A stretch of 64,000 nucleotides of DNA, taken from NCBI GenBank assembly GCA_029204225.1, contig CM055097.1, positions 39,239,106-39,303,105 of the forward strand, written 5' to 3'. Source of the DNA: Diphasiastrum complanatum (lineage: Eukaryota; Streptophyta; Lycopodiopsida; Lycopodiales; Lycopodiaceae). Positions 53,423-61,466 of this stretch are shown piece after piece. Every line of letters starts with the position of its first letter. Positions within the stretch are counted from its first letter, which is position 1. The position numbers and the translations under genes were made by a program. The notes below the pieces were generated by a model that saw only the letters and a program-made list of their open reading frames with translations, searched no databases and was not told where the DNA came from.

Positions 53423-53801
53423 TACCCACATTTGAACCAATGGGCACTTGCCACATGGCAGTGCCCGTTGCGCAGTCCTAATGGCCTAGGCAGTGCCAAT
53501 AAGCACAGAGGCCAGTCCAAATTTAACTTCCAATAGGAAAGTGGGGGTACAATCGCTGTCGTGTTCAATGCCTAGAGGCTTATTGGCGTTGCCTACGACA
53601 TTTGGACCGGCACCAAAGGGTGAAAAATACACATGCATTTAATGCCAGGTGCCCATCCAAGGGTGCATGTGAAGTGAGAGAGTGCCACTCTTTCAATGCA
53701 CCCTTGGATGGGCACTTGGCATTGTGCCCATTCTAGTAAAAGGCAAACTGGACAATGGGCACCCGCCATGTGGTGGGCGTCCATTGGTTCAAAAGTGGGT
53801 A
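53423..53801. mobile_element. 379-bp foldback element with long TIRs and a nested hairpin
   Basis: Arms 53423-53470 and 53753-53801 are inverted repeats (TACCCACnTTTGAACCAATG.. and its complement) of about 48 bp with roughly 80 percent identity. Inside, 53641-53668 and 53696-53723 form a second, nearly perfect 28-bp stem (one mismatch) around a 27-bp loop. No coding potential. It resembles a non-autonomous MULE- or foldback-type element. No target-site duplication is evident. Confidence 0.75.
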
Positions 53802-53805
53802 AGAT

Positions 53806-53811
<6 letters not shown>

Positions 53812-53844
<33 letters not shown>
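53812..53844. repeat. Homopolymer of 33 G
   Basis: An uninterrupted G run, ten bases after the end of the foldback element. Such long G runs are rare and prone to assembly error. Confidence 0.9.
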
Positions 53845-53846
<2 letters not shown>

Positions 53847-53866
53847 GGAGAGGCGTTCAATGGCAT

Positions 53867-53990
53867 CCACAACAACTAGCTACACAATTCTAGCCTTGCA
53901 TTGACTTGAAGACATGTTCTATTGACACATTGTAAAAGTTACAACTGGCTACACAATTCTAATGTTGCATTGAGTTGCAGAAAACGAGGC
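53867..53990. repeat. Two direct copies of a 74-bp unit
   Basis: ACAACTAGCTACACAATTCTA..TTGCATTGACTTG at about 53868 recurs as ACAACTGGCTACACAATTCTA..TTGCATTGAGTTG at about 53942, each followed by a CTATTGAC segment. It lies between the G run and the GIY-YIG gene, where the 3' end of a Helitron-like unit could be expected. Confidence 0.7.
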
Positions 53991-54199
53991 TATTGACTTA
54001 TTTGCAAGAGTCGCAACAAAAATCAAGAACATTGAAAGCCTAAAAAATTGTATCTAAAATTGTTAGAATTACAATTTGCAAAAAACCATGTTGTTGTAAC
54101 AGATAGTAGAAGAAGAAAGCAAAATTTGAAATTAACAAGCTAAAAGCTTAATTGGCAGGCATACACGAAAGACATGCGAGAAATGTATTATGAACCGAA

Positions 54200-55457
54200 T
54201 TATAGGAGCTTGCGTCTCTCTAAATACCAGTATGCCTTTGAATTTACAGGATTACATCTTAGTTTGTTGTAACCAGACTCGCTTGTTGATTTGCAATGTC
54301 GAACATAAAACCTTTTGATTCTGTTAGCTATTTTTCTATCTTCAACAACATCTAAAACTTGAACATGAAACTGCTCATAAAAAGAGCGGTCCATAGAATA
54401 GTGTTTTCTCATTTTTTTGGGTGGTAGCCTTGCATGCTGTTGCAATTGGCGTCGTAGATTGCATGTTTGGCCGATGTAGACACCATGGGTTTCTTTGCAT
54501 TCTATTTTGTAGATTGAATATTTGATCTTGGACGTAAAGAAGAAGATCATTGTCTGATTCAAATTCACCTACGTACTGGATGCCGATGGCAATGCTGATG
54601 GAGAAGTTTCTTCCTGCAAGAAAATTTGTATTAATATGCAGTGGGTTAAAACGGTTACTTGTAATCACATATATGGAAATGTAGATGGCAACACACACTT
54701 ACTGGGTTAGTGATCATTGCAGAAAGTTTGCCTTCGAGAATCTCCAAAACCGTGTCAATTTGAATCGGGCCATCTGTTAGCTTTGTACCGTCATCTGACA
54801 AGTGGCCCAATTTTTTTCCCAAGTCCATTGTGATTGCGTTCAGTTCGGCACGACTCATATCTTTGTAGCCGAAGTAAAGATTTCTCGTTGTGTAGTAGTT
54901 CTTATTTAACATAGCATCGAAATGTTGGATTGCTGGTCGATTTGTTGTGATTGTTGCAGGGATGTTTATGGAAAATATGTTATATAGATGTTTTAAAAAC
55001 CTTGAAATAAGAATGGCATTTCAAAAGATGTATTTAACATAAAAATGGACATTTAGAAAAATAGAAAGTTATAAAATTATTAAAGAATAAGAATAGAATA
55101 TACCTTCGATTGGGTCTCCATGATATTGATTGATGTATTGACCTCTTTCGTGCTTCTTTTGTTCAATGAATCCGCTTAGAGCTAAATTTCTTTGGAAGCC
55201 TTCTTTGTATGTGTTTGGATCAATACCACAGGAGTTCAATAAGAACATCTGTTTTGTTGTTGGGAATATTTTTTCCATGGATGATGGTATTTCAGGAAAA
55301 GTTTTTGAAGAGGACACCTCGGCTTTCAATTTTCGGAATAACTGAAACAATGAATTTGATATTGTGGTTATTCCAAGAAAGGACATTTATGAGTCCAAAG
55401 TGGAAATGAAATTTGTATAATTACCTCTTTTGGATCATACTCAATTTCGAATGCCAT
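54200..55457 (-). CDS. GIY-YIG nuclease-domain protein, four exons
   Basis: Exons on the minus strand, inferred from splice motifs, are 55457-55425, 55341-55104, 54932-54703 and 54568-54200. They join to 870 nt, or 289 codons plus TAA, with phases agreeing. The first 167 residues match nothing I know. Residues about 183-275 form a GIY-YIG domain with SIY (185-187), YIG (198-200) and the following Arg of NLRRQLQQH (206-207). A later ANRIKRFYV segment has Lys252 where the family's catalytic Glu (ANxxExxYI) belongs, so nuclease activity is doubtful. The acceptor of exon 3 (ACCAG) is the weakest call; the last intron (54702-54569, GTAAGT..CGTAG) is strong. The gene starts about 180 bp downstream of the Rep/helicase remnant on the same strand. 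It could be a transposon accessory gene or a Penelope- or virus-derived domain. Confidence 0.6.
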
Positions 55458-55639
55458 TTCCTTTTCTGATAATATGCAAATATTAGAAAGACATATTTAA
55501 AAATAATATACAATCATACATGAAGACAAAATAAGTGGGTAGAAATGATTATAGTTCATCGCTGAAGATATGACAATATTTTGGATATTTATGTTTCAGA
55601 CGGAAATCAATATCGGTTGGAAATGTTCTAGTGTCAATT

Positions 55640-58398
55640 TAGTTGTTAACAACAAGTTTTTACGTTTTGTTACTCGAGATAACATGACATAAATCAAGCC
55701 AGGTGCAAAATTTGATCTTATATCTAGGATGGCTTTTTCCTAAATGGTCACACCTTATGCTTTGTGTGCAATGATAGCATATGCTAACATTATTGGAAAT
55801 GTAGATTTGTAAAATATTTTCGTATCAAATCAAATTTTTGCAAATGCAGATCTTGTTATATTGAATTTTCTTTTTTGGGTTTCAGTTTGAATGATGATTG
55901 TTGTCAATTCATGAATCTTGGAATATTTGAAGGCAGTTATGTGAGCTATGGTGCCATTGACTATACCATTTGAAATATCCAAGTTTGCAAGTACCTTGAC
56001 TTTTGCTCCTATAGCTAGTTTTGGAATTGATGGAATAATGGATTATTGATCCATGTTGTCAGATCGCTTTCTAATGTAGCATTTGTTTTAACAGAAATTT
56101 CTAGTATATCCAAGGTAGAAAATAGTTTTTGTAAGATGAGGTTGTTAAAATAGAGCACATCTTTTCTATGGGTACATATGATAGTCGTATTATGATTTGC
56201 TATATCAGGTATGCTGGACCTAGGAAGTGTACAAGTAGTTAATGTTTCATCTATTTCCACTTGCGTGGGCTTTTGGAATCTAATTTTGTTCAGGAAATGA
56301 AGGTATTCGAGATCATCAGCATGCCTAATTGAATAGGATAGTTGCAAGTGTGTTGCAATTTTCCAGAACGGAGAGTTTGAAAGATGACATAATAAACAAA
56401 GCGATTCTGATTTGTGTTTACAAATGGTTGGAAGTTGTGCATGATCACCGACCAAAAGTGAGATATAATTTTTAAATACAATGCTAGATGGATTTTTTTT
56501 TATTTGATTTATTTGATGGATCACATATGTTAAAATTTGAGCAGTTAGCATTGACATTTCATCTATCACAATAAATTTTGCTTCAAATATTAATTTGTGT
56601 TGAAAATCGGTTGGTATCAGATTTTTTATGTAAAGTTGATTTATTGGAATTGCGAATAAGTTGTGGACTGTAAATGCCCGTTTTGCTAATCGAGATGCAG
56701 CTGCACCTGTTGTTGCGGCTAACAAAATTGGTTGTCCTTTCTCGATACATTTGTAAGTGAGGTATCGTATCAGAAATGTTTTGCCACTTCCTGGAGTGCC
56801 TGATAGAATAAACAATCCCGAATTTGAGCTTGTAATAATTTTGTATGCCTTATCTTGTTCATCAGTAAGCGATGAATTCCGCAAGTTTTCAAATTCATAT
56901 TCCAAGCCCAAATCATTTTTCGTATCTTCTGGCAAAGATATGTTTTGTGCATTTTCGATTACTGAATTTGACATTATTAATGTTTCGTTGATAAGTAGTT
57001 TTTTTTGTAGAAGTATATTTGACATTTCTTGTCGTTGTTCTCTTTCAAGAAGTTGTCTATTGTTGTATTCTGCGATGTAGATATCAATATCCTCCTCTTT
57101 CTCAACAAAATTTTGAAGTACGCACTCCAAGAAATATGAACAATCAGTTTTATTTTCTCTTATTGATTCTTGTTCATTACGAAAAGATATGTTTTTGAGC
57201 AAAACATTGGAAAAGAAGGCTTTTGTATGATGCACAGGATGATAGTCAGTAAATCTTATAAGTTTATTATTCCTATACAAGTAGTATCATGTCTTGTCAA
57301 TGTAATCAAAAGGAGTATTGACTTTTAATTTTTTTTCTACATCGTACATATTCCAGAATTTATAAAATGTTAATTTTTTCAATTCTACAGGTTTGTATGT
57401 GTAAACATCAATTGGATGGAACATCAATGTGTTATTTCGACTCACATATCTGCATCTAAGATTTGGAGGAGAACTATCAATATAATGAACAGCTTCATTT
57501 CTTTTTATCATAGGAATTTGCAAACAAGCAAATGCTATTTCAGATAGACTTGTTGGCTTTGTTAAGATTGATGCTGTAATTAGTTTTAATATGTTATTGT
57601 CCATGTGTTCTAATCCTATACGTTTTGCATCTTCTATTTCCAGATTTAAGTGTCCAGATGGTTCAGACTTCATAGCATATTTTAGAATGTAATATGACCA
57701 ATTTGTGTTGCTAATCCTTTGTAAGTTCATGTGCGCTTTCCAAAGAAAAAGTATATTTGGATGATATGGTATTACTTTCCTACCTTCATGTCTAGGTCGA
57801 TAATATATCCAATTTCTATTTTCGGAACTGAGATGTGTTGGCGATGAAGATGGTTGAAATGAAAATCCATATTTGCATGGATTTGTTTTGTTGCTTTTTA
57901 TTCTGCAGTTTTTTCGACAATAATGGATCTGTTTTTTAACAACCAAATTGTATAGGTTTCTATCAAATTCATTAATAGGCTCATCAAATTTGTGCAATTA
58001 GTCATTCCATTTGTTGGAATGCATGCAACAATTTCATTTGAAATTGTTTCCACATCTTCTTCTTCAATCCAAAACATGATATGTGCATGAACACATTCTA
58101 ATTTAGTTCTATCTATCCCCGAGGGAACTTCATCTCCCAAGTCCTGAAGACATTTACTGACATTTCCAATAAAACTAGAAATATTTTCTATGACTTTTTC
58201 TTCATTGGAGTTATATTTTTTACATGCCACTTGAATTATTTTGTTTGTAAGTGCTCTCACACGAGTCTCATTGCAAACAACTTCTTGTAACTCAGTGTTG
58301 TTGAAACCACTTATTAATTGACAAATCGATGAACGTAAAGATCTGAGAAGAATTTTTCTTTGCTCGCCCATAATTTCTAAAATCTTTAAGCAACACAA
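55640..58398 (-). pseudogene. Helitron-type Rep/PIF1 helicase, broken
   Basis: Helitron transposase initiates rolling-circle transposition through a HUH nuclease and unwinds DNA with a PIF1 helicase. On the minus strand, 58398-57990 includes a HUH-like ECVHAHIMFW (near 58085). After a frameshift near 57990, 57997-57287 carries C-x3-C/C-K-Y-G-F, NILFLWKAHMNLQ and the Tyr motif YYILKYAMKSE. An in-frame TGA at 57289-57287 separates this from the helicase 57280-56015. The helicase has Walker A GTPGSGKTF, FIVIDEMSML (Walker B), LLVGDHAQLP and SYSIRHADDLEYL. A second frameshift near 56020-56045 leads to KLAIGAKVKVLANLD, then after stops AHKAxGVT and YVMLSRV (motifs V-VI) to about 55640. The N-terminal part before the HUH is short. 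The gene is inactive as written. Confidence 0.82.
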
Positions 58399-59640
58399 TC
58401 ATAGAATGCACACAGTTCTTAAATAATAAACATGCAACAAACAATCATGATAATTATGCATTCATCAATAGCACCTACCCAAATGAATGGCCATGCATAA
58501 AAAATGAATCGACAATTAGCAGGCATACAAAAAATTACTGGAAACTCATGAGTAGCACCTAGTCAAATAAATGGCTGCGCACCAAAAATGAATTTAGAAT
58601 AATCAGGAACCGAAGAGTAATTTTGCAACAAACAACCATTGTAGTTATAGATTCATCAATAGCACCTAACTAGTTAACGATCATGCACCAAAGCTGTATC
58701 AATAATTATCAAGCACACAAATGGTTATTGAGAATCATCAATAGCACATAGCCATTACAAAGAATTTCTTGTAAGTAAATGTTGTTGAAACCACTTATTG
58801 ATTGCGAAATAGATGTATGCAAAGATTTCAGAAGAATTTTTCTTTAGTCGCCGATAATTTTTGCAGAAAAACCTAACGGTTATTAATGTCGAAATATTGA
58901 ATTTACAATAACAAATTTGATTGCAAAAGAACTGTTAAAACAACAAATTGCATATAGTAAAAAATCTTTTTTACTAGTTAGGAATAACAATCTATAGATC
59001 CAGCTTCGTAATAAAGCCCACTCCATGAATCACAATTACATTATTACGAATCATAAAAAAGTTCATGAGTTGATAATACTAGAATATGAAATTGTAAACA
59101 TGTGTTGTAATTAAAATATGAATTACAAAATTGAAATGTAGTAAATCACATACAAAAATAAAAACATATACTAAAAATGTTAAAATTGAAACATGTATAT
59201 ATTTTTAAATTCTTTAGGCAACACAGTCATAGAATGCACACAATTCCTAAATAATAAACATGCAACAGACAACCATGATAATTGTGCATTCATCAATAGC
59301 ACCTACCCAAATGAATGGCCATGCACCAAAAATGAATCGACAATTAGCAAGTATAGAAAGGATTATTGGAAATTCATGAGTAGCACCTAGTCAGGTAAAT
59401 GGCCGTGCACCAAAAATGAATTTAGAATAATCAAAAACTGAAGAGTAGTCATGCAACAAACAACCATGGTAGTTATATATTCATCAATAGCACCTAATCA
59501 AGTAAATAGTCGTGCACCAAAGATGAATCAATAATTATCAGGTACACAAATGGTTATTGAGATTCATCAATAGTCGTGAACCAAAAATGAATTCAAAAGA
59601 ACCAAGAATTGGCGACTAACCATGCAACAAACAACCATAG
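58260..59640. repeat. Duplicated block with iteron-like CACCAAAAATGAAT repeats
   Basis: The front of the Rep frame and its upstream region (about 58300-58746) is duplicated at 58787-58850 and 59206-59580, with about 340 bp of extra sequence between the duplicated parts. Inside, a unit with TTCATCAATAGCACCTA..GCACCAAAAATGAAT recurs. ACCAAAAATGAAT-like cores lie near 58569, 59318, 59407 and 59578, with variants near 58489, 58690 and 59513. Upstream position relative to a Rep gene makes replication-initiator binding sites one possible reading. Confidence 0.75.
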
Positions 59641-59649
59641 TAGTTATAC

Positions 59650-60119
59650 ATTCATCAAAAACAGGTAGGTAAACAGGAAGTTGCAGTCAAGGAGCTTTGG
59701 ACCGATGCGAAGGATCACAAAAAGCATGACTATGGATTCAATGCGTAGGTGGAGACTCTTGGGGAGTTGCATCACAAAAACATTGTGAAGCTCTTGTGCT
59801 CTTGTCCAGTCAAGATGCCAAACTACTTGTCTATGATTACATGCCCAATTGAAGTCTTGGAGATCAGCTACATAGCCCCAAAGCAAGTATCTTGAGCTGG
59901 GCTACGCGCTGTAAAATTGCACTTGGAGCAGCAGAAGGCCTAGCATATATGCACCATGACTATAATCCTCCAGTGCTGCAGTGTGACGTGAAATCCAACA
60001 ATATCTTACTGGACTTGGAATATGAAGCAAAAGCCATGATGATGGAAGTGCCATCACAGGTTTGTGTAAATGAGTTAAGACTAAAAGCATTTACAGTGGC
60101 AAAACCCTGGAAATCTTGA
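59650..60119 (+). pseudogene. LRR receptor-like kinase fragment (captured gene piece)
   Basis: The plus strand encodes kinase subdomains of a CLAVATA1/HAESA-type LRR receptor kinase. These are QEVAVKELWTDAK (the VAVK lysine region) near 59672, VETLGELHHKNIVKLLC near 59740 and LVYDYMPN near 59830. A clean frame 59892-60119 follows with [20 protein letters not shown]. The catalytic HRDVKSNN is altered to QCDVKSNN, and a frameshift lies near 59815. The frame stops 17 codons after the [10 protein letters not shown] block, before the DFG. No receptor, membrane or C-terminal part is present. Position beside the Helitron remnant suggests transposon capture. Confidence 0.82.
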
Positions 60120-60224
60120 GCATAGCACGATCCATTTGTGAGAAAATCACATGCGAAATACTTGAGAAAAAAAGAACATAACATTTCCATCCTTAAAACG
60201 TCACAGATCACAGTTTTGAAAGAA

Positions 60225-60690
60225 GATGCAGTAATAGAAGAGCACTGAAGTGTGTCTAACGTGCCCATTGAAATCAAACGATTGTTGAGAATCGCAGATC
60301 ATCAACGTTCAATTCTGCCGCAGGCATGAGAATGCAACACTTATGCTCAGAAAACGACATTAAATATTGAATGGATGATCAGAATCTACAGCGAAGATGC
60401 AGTAATAGAAGAGCGTTGAAGAGTGTGTAACGTGCCCATTGAAATCAGCATGAAAATGCAGCACTTATGCCCAAAAAATGACATTAAATGTTGAATGGAT
60501 GATCAGAATCTACAGCGAAGATGCAGTAATAGAAGAGCGTTGAAGAGTGTCTAACGTGCCCATTGAAATCAAACAATTGTTGAGAATCGTAGATCATCAA
60601 TGTTCAATTCTGCCGCAGACATGAGAATGCAGCACTTATGCTCAAAAAACGACATTAAATGTTGAATGGATGATCAAAATTTGCAGCCTT
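60225..60690. repeat. Tandem array of a 171-bp unit (three copies)
   Basis: Units starting GATGCAGTAATAGAAGAGC lie at 60225 (171 bp), 60396 (124 bp, with an internal deletion removing the GATTGTTGAGAATCG part) and 60520 (about 165 bp). Copies are over 90 percent alike by eye. Confidence 0.88.
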
Positions 60691-60752
60691 CGCTGTCTCA
60701 AATCCTTAGAAAGCCAAATAAAGGAGCTCGATAGATAAGTACCGCTCTGCCG

Positions 60753-60852
60753 TTGAGTGGAGGTATTCTTTTGAGTTCAACACGATCTCCTCAGCAACAC
60801 GGTCCCGCTTTGCAGTTGAGTGGAGGTATTCTTTTGAGTTCAACACGATCTC
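60753..60852. repeat. 62-bp offset direct repeat
   Basis: A 38-bp sequence starting GTTGAGTGGAGGTATTC and ending CACGATCTC is repeated exactly at about 60753 and 60815. Confidence 0.85.
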
Positions 60853-60859
60853 TCACGAT

Positions 60860-61466
60860 CTCTTCAGCAGATGCAAGCAGTGTCTGAGCAGCAAAATACA
60901 GGTTCTACTCTGTCTCGTGTCTCAACAAGAAGATAGAGGTTCTGCTCTGATCGTTATCACTTATCACATTATCATGTGCAGCATGATGGGGTCAGGATGA
61001 CCACATAATGAATCACGTGGCCTTCATCTGCACGTCCAATAGTATCATTAATAAAAATGTTCTGCAAAACTTGTAAATAGCTTCTGTCTCCAGATGAACG
61101 TGATGCTACCACGTCATCAGTTGGTGAAGAATAGTTTTTATCCCCAGCTGAACGCCCAAGAAGAGCAGGGCCAACAAAGTAATGACACGTGATTAGCATA
61201 GGCTTAACGCTGTAGAGCCAACAAACACATGCCACGTGGACAGCCTCAACATTGAGGAAACGTCGCTCATGGCATAGGCTAGAATTGGGAAAAAGGGCCG
61301 AAGCATTTTTAATTGAGACACAAATTGTTCGCGAAATTGCGAATGGCTTCGCGAAAGAAACGGCTTCTCGCTTGTTCGCTACATTCGCAAAATTGTTCGC
61401 GCTTGGGAGGCTTTGGAAAATGGTGAGCAAAGTCCAGAGCAGCAATTATTGCTGTGTGTTTTTGCT
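60860..61466 (+). promoter_or_regulatory. INTS3 upstream region and leader
   Basis: There is no confident gene on either strand (a minus frame 60972-61445 has no domain). Two identical palindromes TTCGCGAA lie at 61328-61335 and 61348-61355, 20 bp apart, and a related TTCGCGC at 61396-61402, all within 140 bp of the INTS3 ATG. These resemble E2F-type sites and suggest a TATA-less housekeeping promoter. No TATA box is seen. Confidence 0.45.

Noticed and set aside
58385-59640. CRISPR-like repeat array
   Set aside because: Repeat units and spacers are irregular, the genome is eukaryotic, and the block is explained by tandem duplication.
60972-61445. 157-codon minus-strand frame upstream of INTS3
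   Set aside because: No recognisable domain, overlaps the probable INTS3 leader and promoter, and composition is like flanking non-coding DNA.
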